From Paramoeba atlantica (taxonomy: Eukaryota > Discosea), in contig CDRNVI010000044.1 in the NCBI GenBank assembly GCA_977017575.1, positions 1 through 64,000 of the forward strand: 64,000 nucleotides of DNA. The letters are read 5' to 3'. The position numbers were made by a program, and so were the translations under genes. Shown one piece after another: positions 39,995 to 50,028 of this stretch; within the stretch, counting starts at the first letter, position 1; each line of letters starts with the position of its first letter. The notes beneath the pieces were generated by a model. The model saw nothing but the letters and a program-made list of their open reading frames with translations. It made no database searches and was not told where the DNA came from.

Positions 39995-42900
39995 ATGACA
40001 CGCCTTTCTCGTACGTCTTCTCGTTTAGATTCCGAAAACACGCGGAAAAAGGGCAGCAGAACAACAGTGAACAACGGGAAGTCTCACGGGAGAGTTGAAA
40101 AACAACGTACTCAACGAGATCAAAGCAAGACGAACGGAATAAAGGTAGCAGAAGAATCAGGATCGCACACGGAGACACCAGTGAAGGTGAAGAAGACTCC
40201 AAAGATCAAGATAATAGGTTCCAAAACACTAGCCCCGAATTGGGCGGACCATGAGCCTCCGTGTGAAATCACATCGCGGAATCTAATCAAAATCAAAGCC
40301 AAGAACTTCCGCATCGGATCTACGAGTCAATCACACGAGAACATAGCCCATGACGAAAACCATATCCAAGAGGACCCAGCCAAAGAAATGTCCGAAACAG
40401 AAAGCGAGACCAGTGATACAATGTGTCTGGACGACGATGGATCGACGCAAGATCGAGTACAGGAGCTAATGACACAGGCCGGCAACAAATCGCCCGACCA
40501 AGTGTACAACATCGTTTCCAAGTGGGGCAAGGGTACAGAATGTGTGATCGAATGGGGCTTCCGACAGAACACTACAAACTACAAGTCAAACGGCATCGTT
40601 GTAGGCAGGACCGTGCGAAAATCAACCGTGAAAGTCAAGATTTCATACGAGCCGGCTCTAGGTCACGATGGTCCATGCGGTTTTCTTTATCTTCCACCGT
40701 CCAATAAAATCAGAATCTGTAACCTCCAAGCCACTAAGTTATTCAAAATCGAGATGCCGACACAAAATTTGGAGGAACAAGCGGAGCACATCTCATGCGA
40801 AGACGGTCAGAGTGACCTTGATCCGCTCCCGCCTATGGCTCAAATAGACCCATCTTTCGCGGTTCATGTTGTGGCGATTTTCCGTGCGATAATTCGGGGA
40901 TATGCAGCGGCGGAGCTTGACTCAGAAAAAGAGGCGATATGGCACAAATTTTTGAATGCGCCTCGCGATTCACTTGCGACAGTACGTCAAGCAATTCGAC
41001 GAAACCAAAAAGTAGCTCATGTTCGCAACGACCGAGAAAACTTGGAAGCTAGCAACTTGAGTGCGGAACAACGGGCGGAGTTAGAAATTGACAGGCGTTC
41101 GATCAGGCACGCCCTACAGACGGCGCGGGCAGGAAACCTTGGCAAAGCAACTCGGATCCTGGACAATGTCTACAAGGAATCAGCTCTCACTCCTGAAGAA
41201 AAAGTGCGAAAGCTTCAACAACTTCATCCTGAAGGCGACGCCATACGAATCCCGGAAGCAGACTTCCCACGGACTGGCGTTGTTGAGAAATCAGAGGTTC
41301 GCCTAGCGACCGAAAAATTATCCAGAGGCGCTTCACCAGGACCAACCGGCCTGAGTGAAAGCATGATGCGACTGCTCGTAGACGACGAAGAGTCATGTCT
41401 TTCACTTTGCCACATGCTTCGGGATGTCATCAACGGCGAAGTTCCTCTGAATGTGCGAAAACGTCTAACCCGATGCAGAATCATCGCGCTAGCGAAACCT
41501 CAAAATGGAATTCGACCTATTGCGATGGGGGATACCATTCTGAAGATTTGCGGTTCCATCCTTCTACAACGACATGAAAACGCTCTGCAAAATTTTTTCT
41601 CCCCAATTCAACGAGGCATTTTGCAAAAAAACGCATGTGAGTCCATCGTTCACGAACTTTTAAATGAATACGAAGAAGGACATGCTATCCTCACCGTCGA
41701 TTTTAGCAACGCGTATAATACACCACAACGCAACGCCATTGCTGAGGCACTCCTTGGTAATCCCATTTTCAAGCCTTTCATGCGCCTATTCTACCTAGAA
41801 TATGGGATTCCCTCTGAGCTGCTATTTTTTGCGCACAATGCTCTGTTTGCTACCATCGAAAGCTCTTCAGGAATTCGCCAAGGATCGGCACTTTCATCAA
41901 TGTACTTCTGCGCACTTTTGCAAGGCCCGCTACGAGAACTCATGCACCTCTATCCTGACGTGAAGATCCGAGCATACCAAGACGATGTGACTTTGAGCTC
42001 CAAAAACGTGCAAGCATTGGAGGCAGCTTTCTTTTACCTGCGTGAGATCGCCGCAGAGATGAACCTCCGAATTAATTTCCAGAAATGCGATTGGTTTCAG
42101 AAGAACATTCCCAACATAGCTCAGCCTCCTCCGTTGGAAAAACTTGGAGTAAACTTTTGCAGTGATGCGATAAAAGTCTTAGGCGCATACGTAGGTACAG
42201 ACCAAGTCGTGGAAAATCTGCTGATCAAGAAAATGGAGAAACACAAGTGCCTATTCCGCAGGTTGTTGCTTATGGGTCCCAGTAATTTGTCTCTTGCCAT
42301 TCTCCGCCGTTGTACGATTCCACGGCACGATTACCATCTACGAGTACATCGGCCAGGCGCTACTTTCCAACTAGCACAATCCTTCGAGAACCAAGTAAAC
42401 AAAGTTCTAGAAAAGTGGAGTGGAGCAGACGCAAACGCCCTGAAACTCGCCGCTCTACCACAGAAACTCGGTGGCCTAGGCTTAATTTCCTCGACTCTGA
42501 AGCAAAAACATTTCTTCGAAACTGCCAGCAAATCTATTGATGAGCACCTTAAACCCAATAACGCTCCGGTAGATCAGAAAGGCAGCGAAAAAGCTATGAA
42601 ACAACCGCAAAGTCGAGGAGAGGCAGCGCGCAAGCTATTGAAAAAGAAGCTAAGTGCAGAACACGATAAACAGATAACTGAGCTGCAGAAGGATTCTCAC
42701 ATGGGACTTTTATTGAAGCGTACAAAGGAATCAAACATGCATTTAGAAAGCACCAGCAATTATGTAAACCCGTACCTCTTCCGATACACTTTGATGATGC
42801 GTTTGGGCATCGGATTACATAACGCACCGGCCGATGTTATATGCCCTGGATGCTGTGGCCATGAATCTCCTACCAGCATTATACCACACGTCGCAGGATG

Positions 42901-43483
42901 CTCCCGGTGCTCGGGCATGAATTGCACCAGAAAGCACTCACACATAGTGAGGTACCTCGCAGATTTGTGCTCCAAAGCTGGTCTCCCTTGTATTATCGAA
43001 CCGCGCATCCATTCTTCGTTTTTCTGTACTAAGTGCAAGTGTTCCATCTCAGCGGAAGTAGCTGAACATCATCCTTGCAAAGCCCGCAGAATCCGATCCG
43101 GTCCTGATCTTGCTATTATGTGGCCCCACATGGGGGAGGTCCTGTATGATTTTACCGTTGTTCACACTTGTTGCAGCAGCTATGCCAAACAAACAAGTAC
43201 AGCGCTGATGCAGCACGTGCTCGACAAGAAATTCAAGAAGTACGTTACGGAGAAAGGCGTAGAAAGCGACTCTTTTCGTTGCCTGGCCGCCTCTGACTGC
43301 GGTCTTCTGCACAACGACACCAAAACCCTCCTCAAGGCATTATCCCAACGAGCCAAACAAAAGTACGAAGACGTACGTGAGGCCTTCCAACTCGAGATAG
43401 AAAAGCTAGCAGCGTATACTATTGTATCGCAGCTCCGCGAGTATATTCCAGAAGCACATTGGATTGGTGGACTGCGTCAGTGA
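39995..43483 (+). CDS. Family-2 LINE protein (RT and REL endonuclease), copy 5
   Basis: 1162 codons from ATG 39995, with intact RT (YQDD) and REL-endo motifs. It is the last unit. Its poly(A) (43611-43628) is followed by only TAGAATAT of the 40-nt junction sequence before leader sequence of element C begins, so the array stops at the junction point itself. Confidence 0.95.
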   Translation: MTRLSRTSSRLDSENTRKKGSRTTVNNGKSHGRVEKQRTQRDQSKTNGIKVAEESGSHTETPVKVKKTPKIKIIGSKTLAPNWADHEPPCEITSRNLIKIKAKNFRIGSTSQSHENIAHDENHIQEDPAKEMSETESETSDTMCLDDDGSTQDRVQELMTQAGNKSPDQVYNIVSKWGKGTECVIEWGFRQNTTNYKSNGIVVGRTVRKSTVKVKISYEPALGHDGPCGFLYLPPSNKIRICNLQATKLFKIEMPTQNLEEQAEHISCEDGQSDLDPLPPMAQIDPSFAVHVVAIFRAIIRGYAAAELDSEKEAIWHKFLNAPRDSLATVRQAIRRNQKVAHVRNDRENLEASNLSAEQRAELEIDRRSIRHALQTARAGNLGKATRILDNVYKESALTPEEKVRKLQQLHPEGDAIRIPEADFPRTGVVEKSEVRLATEKLSRGASPGPTGLSESMMRLLVDDEESCLSLCHMLRDVINGEVPLNVRKRLTRCRIIALAKPQNGIRPIAMGDTILKICGSILLQRHENALQNFFSPIQRGILQKNACESIVHELLNEYEEGHAILTVDFSNAYNTPQRNAIAEALLGNPIFKPFMRLFYLEYGIPSELLFFAHNALFATIESSSGIRQGSALSSMYFCALLQGPLRELMHLYPDVKIRAYQDDVTLSSKNVQALEAAFFYLREIAAEMNLRINFQKCDWFQKNIPNIAQPPPLEKLGVNFCSDAIKVLGAYVGTDQVVENLLIKKMEKHKCLFRRLLLMGPSNLSLAILRRCTIPRHDYHLRVHRPGATFQLAQSFENQVNKVLEKWSGADANALKLAALPQKLGGLGLISSTLKQKHFFETASKSIDEHLKPNNAPVDQKGSEKAMKQPQSRGEAARKLLKKKLSAEHDKQITELQKDSHMGLLLKRTKESNMHLESTSNYVNPYLFRYTLMMRLGIGLHNAPADVICPGCCGHESPTSIIPHVAGCSRCSGMNCTRKHSHIVRYLADLCSKAGLPCIIEPRIHSSFFCTKCKCSISAEVAEHHPCKARRIRSGPDLAIMWPHMGEVLYDFTVVHTCCSSYAKQTSTALMQHVLDKKFKKYVTEKGVESDSFRCLAASDCGLLHNDTKTLLKALSQRAKQKYEDVREAFQLEIEKLAAYTIVSQLREYIPEAHWIGGLRQ

Positions 43484-43628
43484 GTCGACCAACAAGTTCG
43501 CACATTAGAAAAGCTCTTAAAAGTTCTTATTATTATTCACAACGATTATCCGTGTTTAGAATGCCTGCGAGATTTAGGATAATACGAACGATCTTTGGGA
43601 GAAGGCTCAGAAAAAAAAAAAAAAAAAA

Positions 43629-43710
43629 TAGAATATTTAACGATAAAGATACAGTTTCACGAGATAAAGATACAGTTTAACGATAAAGATACAGTTTCTG
43701 TACCTTGTTG
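43629..43710 (+). other. TAGAATAT plus partial tandem leader and full leader (element C)
   Basis: After TAGAATAT (43629-43636) come TTAACGATAAAGATACAG, then TTTCACGAGATAAAGATACAG, and then the leader TTTAACG...CTTGTTG at 43676-43710. It is joined to AATTATTTTC of the element C 5'UTR. Confidence 0.8.
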
Positions 43711-43745
43711 AATTATTTTCTTTTTCTTTGTCTACTCTCTTTTTG

Positions 43746-46700
43746 ATGGTGATGAACGAGACACACCCAGACAACCATCCTGAGGACACACCTTTCGACC
43801 CTGGAATCATGGATTCTAATCAGAATTCTGTCCACGAAGAAAAATCCCATGAATTGGGTAGTTGGGACCAGTTTAAGGGCAACGAACATCTTATCCGAAG
43901 CGCAAGCACCTATGACGAGAGTTTGTACACTACTGCCATCCCGCAGAATATCCCGCACGATTGGATGCGCCGTGCGCACGCTTTAGAAAAGGATATTGAA
44001 ACGCCCGACATGGGTCACGTACATGACCGAACTGAAGAGGAGATCCATTGTAGTGTCCAGCGTGATATCGATAAGTCTAATAATGCTGATTTCGAAGGAG
44101 CTGATTCGATTCCACACAGCCAACTAAGCACATTTAGCAAGGCTGCGAAGATGACCGATGAGTGCTCTAATGTCAATCCTGACGGAACCGATTCGACTTC
44201 ACTCAGCCAATTAAGCACATCTAGCAAGGCTGTGAAGACCACTGATGAGGGTCCTAATGTCAACTTCGAGGGAACTGATGCGACTTCACCCAGCCAATTG
44301 AGAAAATCTAATAAAGCTGTGAAGGCGAGATTTTTACGACACCTTCGAAACTCAGAACACTCTAAGAACTGTTACGAATCCGAAAGCAGTACGGCCACGT
44401 TCCCAGACCTCACTCCGACGGACCTCGTTTCTCATTTCTCCGTTTCTAGCAGTCTAAAGAGGCGCAAGAACAAGAAGTGCTCTAAAAGAAATATTACCTC
44501 ACAGACATCTTTGAACCAATCAGGCTCCGAAAGCACAGTAGCGACAGAGTCGGGTAGCGACGGAGTCTCCGTTGAACCGGTATCATCACAAGACAGCTGC
44601 GTCACATCGGAAGTAAAGCTTAAGCGGAACCGAGCCACTTTCAAATCCGAGCCTGTTAAATCACCTAACCTCACGCGGAAGACAAAAACATCATATAACG
44701 CTAGAAAGTGCCCAGTTGAATCATGTTTATGGCAAACCGGTCCTCATGGAAATCAATGGCAGGCGTATTATAATCACGTCTCAAACAGGCACGGGGCGGA
44801 AGTAACGGACACGTGGTGGGCAGAGGAAGGAAGATTTCGATGTGCATACTGCAAAAAACATTACCACTTAGGCAAAAAGGAGTCCCATACGCGACATTGC
44901 AAATTTCGCACACACTCATCCGATAACCCTCAGGATCCTTCCCGTGAGGTGAACGACTCCCCGAACCCTACCACAAACGCCGCTGTGATGCCTGAACGCC
45001 CCCCCGGTACGAACCCTAATGATCAGCCCGATCAGATGGAGGATGTTGACAACTTGCTGCCGACCTTATCTTCTGTGTGCACACTGCCGGTGATTACGAG
45101 CAAGGATATCCCTTATTGCTGCAGGGCTGAATGGGCACGAGTACTCACTTCCTGCTTGATGGCAGCCACGCTAGATAATACACTCGAGGCGTGGACTCTC
45201 CTTGCGATGCTTCCGAAATGTGTCCTTCCGGCCCCCCGCCGTGGAGGCAGTAAGAACAAAACCTCTTATGCGTCCTACGTTCGAAAATGTCTTTCCAGAT
45301 GGAACCAAAAGGAGTACATACCCCTCTGGAGTGAAGCAATCGCCAGTCTACAGCGCAAACGCAAATCCCCGGCGCAAGCAACCAGCGTAGAAGAAAATGA
45401 CGACAAGGCAGCTCTACGAGCGGCTAGGCTTGCCCGAGATGGAGAGCTATCGCGTGCCATGACAGCGATGACCTCGGAGCCACTCGCTCCCCATGACGAT
45501 GCCACCTACAATAAACTCATAAACAAGCACCCTCCACGACTCTCTGGCGAAGACCCAGGCGAACAACTTCCTTCATCGTCCGTAACCCCTCTCAAGATCA
45601 CACAGGAAAATGTAACCGAGGCACTCTCAAGTTTCCACAGAGGATCCTCCGGAGGGGCGTTCGGCCTTCGGCCAGAACATGTGCAGATAGCCATGGCATA
45701 TCACAACGATGAGCGCATAGATCCATTGGGAACGCTCACCAAGTTCGTTAACCATCTTCTTTCCGGAGGCGCGATGGACGAGGTCCAGCCGCACTTCGCT
45801 GGCGGACGCTTATGTGCACTTCATAAGGGAGCACACGATGTTCGGCCCATCGCCGCAGGAGAAACCCTCCGGCGTCTCGCAAGCAAGGTTGCGTGCTTTT
45901 CTGTCAAACCAAAGGCCTGTCGGCTCTTCCGAGGACATCAGTACGGGGTTGCAATACCCGCTGGAGCCGAGAGGGTAATACATTTATGCAGATTGACCAT
46001 GGCGGAACACGTTGATGACGAGGACTTCGTCTTATGTAAAGTTGATCTCCGAAATGCGTTCAACCACGTATCACGCAACAGCTTTATTTCGCTCACCCGT
46101 CAATATTTTCCTGAGCTTAGTCCCTATGTCGAATGGTGTTACTCTTCAGACAGCCGCCTAACCTTCGGAGATCGAACGATCACCTCTTCTGAAGGAGTTC
46201 AGCAGGGAGACCCACTAGGCCCTCTTTTATTTTCTCTCGTCGCGAAGGAACTATTTACGGAAATCAAGAAGGCAGCCCCAAGGCTTGACTTAAACATGTG
46301 GTTCTTGGACGATGGGGTTCTGTCAGGCAAATCTTCAGACGTCAGGCATGCACTTGACGTCATTGCAGTCGAAGGTCCCAAGTGGGGCTTACATCTCAAT
46401 GTTGCTAAATGTGAACTCATTACGAATCCAGCTGCCTCTGACCGATTTGCTCTTTTCCCGGACATTCCTGGTTTGAACAAAAACACAGACGGCAATCTTG
46501 ACATCTTGGGAAGCCCTATTGGATCTACAAGCTTTTGTCACCGATACCTATTGGAAAATCCAATCAGTCTCGCTGAGGACTCACTAACGGCAATACAAAA
46601 GTTGGATGACCCTCAAGTGGCCCTATCGCTCATTCGTCATTGCACAGGATTTTGCAAAATGGTGTATGCTCTACGCACGACACCTACCGCGGAGCTACAA

Positions 46701-47990
46701 GACCTTTGCGAACGCCTGGACCGAGCAGTCCAAAACACGACGGAGCGCTTTATCGGTCCTTTGGGTGAATCGGCTCGACGACAGGCCCAACGAGACAAAC
46801 GACACGGAGGATTAGGGTTGAGGTCCGCTGCAACACACGCCACATCAGCATACGTATCTTCTGTGGCCTTTGCGTCTGCAAATGACCGTTGGGACCCCAC
46901 GCAAGCTGAGAGTTTTGAATTCGCAGTACGGGACGTCAATAGGCGCGCGGGCTATAACTTCGTTTCAAATACAGGGAGAATTCCAAAACCTTCGTCTTCC
47001 CCACCTGAACAGTTGAACCCAGAAACAGCAAACTCCGACGATATCATCCCGGACGAAAGAATCCTAGAAGTTTTGCACCCCGACGACGCAGACCCTGAAG
47101 CCTCTCGCCCCGTACTAGTAATCCCGCGACAACGAGAATTAAGCCAGGTGATTTCAGCATCCCAATACTTGGCAGACTATAAAAACGCAGATGACAAAAC
47201 CAGAGCCCGATGGGTATCCCAAACGGGAGAAGGGGCATCGGAGTGGGCCTTTGTGATTCCATCGAAGACCAGTGGTTTCGCTTTCACTTCCGCCGAGTTT
47301 CGCACTCTGACGCGATGGTGGCTAGGGGAAAAAATTTACCCCAAGGCAAGACCCTGCCCTATGGACAAATGTGGGCTCCCGCTAGGCCCTGAGGGGGACC
47401 ATGCACTTTCCTGCAAGAGTGGGCATGGTATCATCGCTCGCCACAACGCTCTTGCCAGACAGTTTGCCCGAGACTGCACAAATGCCGGGCTTACAACGAA
47501 GCGGGAAGTAAGCCTGCATAACACGGGCCCTGGCGGCGGTCTGACGCGACCGGCGGACGTATTTATCTCAAGTTTTCGAGCGGGTCAGGGCCTTGTAATG
47601 GATTTCGCTGTCACACACGTCCAGCAAACAAAATATACGGATCTAGTCCGTGATGCTAGCGTGGTTTCAGCTGGATCCTTTGCGGAAAGATACGCAACGG
47701 AACACAAGCAGAAACAACGGGAAGAAGCCGCCGCAGCCAAACTCCGATTTGCGGCCATGGCCGTAGAATCATACGGCTCATGGTGCCCCAGCGCTATGGC
47801 TGTGATCCGTGACGTGGCAATTGAGCACTCAATGCACTCCGGTAAACTATCCAAAAAAGAAGCCTTACATCGACTTCTTGCTGGCTTGAACGTCACTTTA
47901 ATGCGGTCGCAGGCACGTATGATGGTGCTACGATCCTCACCGACACCTGACCCAGCCCTGATAGGCTATGGCGATATGGAAGTGGTGTAG
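43746..47990 (+). CDS. Class-1 LINE protein C: zinc fingers, reverse transcriptase, REL endonuclease
   Basis: 1414 codons from the first ATG after the leader (43746; a second ATG lies two codons on). N-terminal block LGSWDQFKGNEHL...STYDESLYTTAIP, then ETPDMGHVHDRTEEEIHC. Residues about 115-201 are three tandem 29-residue repeats (FEGADSIPHSQLSTFSKAAK type) of a segment present once in protein A. Zinc fingers: CPVESCLWQTGPHGNQWQ with HVSNRHG, then CAYCKKHY. RT: CKVDLRNAFNHVSR, GVQQGDPLGPLLFSLV, WFLDD (Phe about 853, an accepted non-LTR variant of the Y/FxDD site). Knuckle CPMDKCGLPLGPEGDHALSC. REL-endo RPADVF...VMDFAVTHVQQTKY. Intact, and the longest class-1 protein here because of the repeats. 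Confidence 0.95.
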   Translation: MVMNETHPDNHPEDTPFDPGIMDSNQNSVHEEKSHELGSWDQFKGNEHLIRSASTYDESLYTTAIPQNIPHDWMRRAHALEKDIETPDMGHVHDRTEEEIHCSVQRDIDKSNNADFEGADSIPHSQLSTFSKAAKMTDECSNVNPDGTDSTSLSQLSTSSKAVKTTDEGPNVNFEGTDATSPSQLRKSNKAVKARFLRHLRNSEHSKNCYESESSTATFPDLTPTDLVSHFSVSSSLKRRKNKKCSKRNITSQTSLNQSGSESTVATESGSDGVSVEPVSSQDSCVTSEVKLKRNRATFKSEPVKSPNLTRKTKTSYNARKCPVESCLWQTGPHGNQWQAYYNHVSNRHGAEVTDTWWAEEGRFRCAYCKKHYHLGKKESHTRHCKFRTHSSDNPQDPSREVNDSPNPTTNAAVMPERPPGTNPNDQPDQMEDVDNLLPTLSSVCTLPVITSKDIPYCCRAEWARVLTSCLMAATLDNTLEAWTLLAMLPKCVLPAPRRGGSKNKTSYASYVRKCLSRWNQKEYIPLWSEAIASLQRKRKSPAQATSVEENDDKAALRAARLARDGELSRAMTAMTSEPLAPHDDATYNKLINKHPPRLSGEDPGEQLPSSSVTPLKITQENVTEALSSFHRGSSGGAFGLRPEHVQIAMAYHNDERIDPLGTLTKFVNHLLSGGAMDEVQPHFAGGRLCALHKGAHDVRPIAAGETLRRLASKVACFSVKPKACRLFRGHQYGVAIPAGAERVIHLCRLTMAEHVDDEDFVLCKVDLRNAFNHVSRNSFISLTRQYFPELSPYVEWCYSSDSRLTFGDRTITSSEGVQQGDPLGPLLFSLVAKELFTEIKKAAPRLDLNMWFLDDGVLSGKSSDVRHALDVIAVEGPKWGLHLNVAKCELITNPAASDRFALFPDIPGLNKNTDGNLDILGSPIGSTSFCHRYLLENPISLAEDSLTAIQKLDDPQVALSLIRHCTGFCKMVYALRTTPTAELQDLCERLDRAVQNTTERFIGPLGESARRQAQRDKRHGGLGLRSAATHATSAYVSSVAFASANDRWDPTQAESFEFAVRDVNRRAGYNFVSNTGRIPKPSSSPPEQLNPETANSDDIIPDERILEVLHPDDADPEASRPVLVIPRQRELSQVISASQYLADYKNADDKTRARWVSQTGEGASEWAFVIPSKTSGFAFTSAEFRTLTRWWLGEKIYPKARPCPMDKCGLPLGPEGDHALSCKSGHGIIARHNALARQFARDCTNAGLTTKREVSLHNTGPGGGLTRPADVFISSFRAGQGLVMDFAVTHVQQTKYTDLVRDASVVSAGSFAERYATEHKQKQREEAAAAKLRFAAMAVESYGSWCPSAMAVIRDVAIEHSMHSGKLSKKEALHRLLAGLNVTLMRSQARMMVLRSSPTPDPALIGYGDMEVV
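44088..44348 (+). repeat. Three 87-bp in-frame repeats in element C
   Basis: Units begin DFEGADS, NPDGTDS and NFEGTDA, each followed by SQL..S.KA.K. They keep the reading frame and lengthen the linker before the zinc fingers. Confidence 0.85.
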
Positions 47991-48018
47991 TTCCATCCTC
48001 TTTTGCATCCTCTGGTCC

Positions 48019-48160
48019 GGATGTTGGTCGTGTCGACAGAGTCTATACTCACGCCTAGCCCGCGAGGGCTAGGTACCCCAAGTGAGGTAGTACACGGGTA
48101 GTGAATCTCCTCCCCGTCGGCCAGCATCCTGTTTCGTGACCGTGTCGCTGTCGACACAGG
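48019..48160 (+). promoter_or_regulatory. Structured 3'UTR RNA domain of element C
   Basis: Closing stem GGATGTTGGTCG (48019-48030) with CGGCCAGCATCC (48118-48129), two G-U pairs. Inner hairpin with GCGA loop. 3' hairpin GTGTCG/CGACAC. Confidence 0.7.
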
Positions 48161-48497
48161 CCCGCGCCTGCGCCCTCCCGTATAGCAAGGGAAGGGTTCA
48201 CAAGTCAGGCCGTGGAGAGGTCGAAAGACCCGGTCCGGAACGCGCGAATGGATTGGGCATGGATTGCTTGTTTTAATTTTTACTGTTTTTCTTGTTTGTA
48301 GTATATACTTAGGGGAGACTAAATTGCTAGTTTTGGGCTGAGAAAAAAGGTACATCTGTGGACAGAAAAAGAATTGCTAATTTGATTGTTTGTTAAAAAA
48401 AAAAGAAAATACTTCTGTGGAAATAAAAGGAATTGCTAATTTGATTGCTTGTTTTAAATTCATATACCACCAAAAAAAAAAAAAAAAAAAAAAAAAA

Positions 48498-48921
48498 GGC
48501 GTGAGTCTATACTCACGCCTAGCCCGCGAGGGCTAGGTACCCCAAGTGAGGTAGTACACGGGTAGTGAATCTCCTCCCCGTCGGCCAGCATCCTGTTTCG
48601 TGACCGTGTCGCTGTCGACACAGGCCCGCGCCTGCGCCCTCCTGTATAACAAGGGAAGGGTTCACAAGTCAGGCCGTGGAGAGGTCGAAAGACCCGGTCC
48701 GGAACGCGCGAATGGATTGGGCATAGATTGCTAGTTTTTATTGTTATTGTTTTTATTGTTCTTATACTTACGGGAGATCGAATTGCTAGTTTTGGGCTCC
48801 AAAATATGAAATTGCTAATTTGATTGCTTGTTTTAAAATCATATACCCCCCCAATGGACCTACTTGGTTCGTCTAATGGGTCAAAATATAGAGGCAATGC
48901 CAAAAAAAAAAAAAAAAAAAA
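48498..48921 (+). repeat. Class-1 3'UTR fragment with a foldback at its 5' end
   Basis: Starts GGCGTGAGT-CTAT-ACTCACGCC (48498-48519). The first nine bases are an inverted copy of the native ACTCACGCC that follows. It then runs through the module and tail to poly(A) 48902-48921 at the internal site after GGCAATGCC. Confidence 0.85.
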
Positions 48922-50028
48922 TATGGAGGTTTTGGTCTCCGATCTGCATCTGCGCACCGCTCAGCGGCGTACGTGTCTTCAGTTGCTTTTGCTGCAGAGA
49001 CGGATCGTTGGCTACCGTCAGATGCAGAAGGATTCTCTTCCGCAGTCCTGGACATCAATCGCCGGAGCGGAGGCCCCGTAGTTGATCCGGACACGGGAAG
49101 AGCATTAGAGGAGATCAGCTCCCCTTTTCCGACAGGATCTAGTCAAAGTACAGAAACGGACAATTCTTGCACCCCCCGTCAACGTGCCTTGAGCGACGCA
49201 ATCTCGGCGCACGAATTTTCATATGCGTACGCAGCGGCGGACAGTAGCACTCGCGCGAGGTACACCTCTCAGACTGGAGATGGGGCCAGCAGCTGGGCAT
49301 TTTGCATCCCATCAACAGAGCTTGGCCACGCTTACACACCCACAGAATTCCGCGCCCTCTCCAGGTGGTGGTTAGGTGCCAAGGTCTACAACGAGTTGAG
49401 CACGTGCCCAATTAACACATGCCAACAACCTCTCGACCTCGAAGGAAACCATGCAGTGTCTTGCAAAAGTGGGAATGGACTGATCTCCCGCCACAATGCG
49501 CTCATTACACAATTCACCGACACGTGCTCCAAGGCGAATTTATCACCTTCACGTGAGGTAAGCCTGGGGAACCTAGGGCCTGGCGGCTGTCCCACGAGGC
49601 CGGGCGATGTCTTTATTCCGGGCTATGAGAAAGCTCAAGGTCTGGTGCTTGATTTTGCTGTCACCCACGTTCAGCAACCTAAATACACGGACTTAGTCCG
49701 CAACGCTAACGGGGTGGCGGCAGGATCATTTGCGGAGCACTACGCCGCTTCTCACAAGGTGAAAGAGAGAGAGGAGGCGGAACAAGCAAAACATGTGTTT
49801 GTTGCCATGGTGGTAGAATCATATGGTGCTTGGAGTGCAAGTGCCCTATCAATCCTTAGATGGGTTGGGAAGCATCGCGCCTCATGTTCCCAGGGGACTC
49901 TATCTCAAGAAGCAGCTACCCGTCAGCTGCTTCAAGAGCTTAACCTCACCCTGATGCGTTCTCAATCGAGAATGCTTGTCTCACGCATGCCGGCTGAAGA
50001 TCCACAACCGGCACTTATTTTGCAGTAG
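48922..50028 (+). pseudogene. 5'-truncated subfamily-A LINE: RT C-terminus and REL endonuclease
   Basis: Begins in frame at YGGFGLRSASAHRSAAYVSS right after a poly(A) and runs 368 codons to the natural stop. It contains the knuckle CPINTCQQPLDLEGNHAVSC and RPGDVF...VLDFAVTHVQQPKY. Against element A I see one residue change (EFSYAYAAAD for EFSCAYAAAD), so it is a very young copy in the opposite orientation. The RT catalytic core is missing. Confidence 0.92.

Larger units (their letters stand above)
18224..43628 (+). repeat. Tandem array of 5.37-kb units: five family-2 LINEs separated by four identical spacers
   Basis: Family-2 elements start at 18224, 23841, 29212, 34582 and 39952. ORF-to-ORF distances between copies 2-5 are 5371, 5370 and 5370 bases. 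The array begins and ends with a family-2 element. Each spacer of about 1.69 kb is itself composite: a plus RNase H fragment, a minus RT fragment, and a minus poly(A)-tailed piece. Copies differ by only a few substitutions and homopolymer lengths. This is a DNA-level tandem duplication, not serial retrotransposition, because the composite spacer is copied with the element. Confidence 0.95.
43676..48497 (+). mobile_element. Full-length class-1 LINE, subfamily C
   Basis: Leader, 35-nt 5'UTR, ORF 43746-47990, 3'UTR module, poly(A) 48472-48497. Its 3' part is duplicated as a truncated copy at 50501-51115. Confidence 0.9.

Noticed and set aside
18224-43628. CRISPR-like or satellite array
   Set aside because: Units are 5.37 kb and contain complete RT genes.
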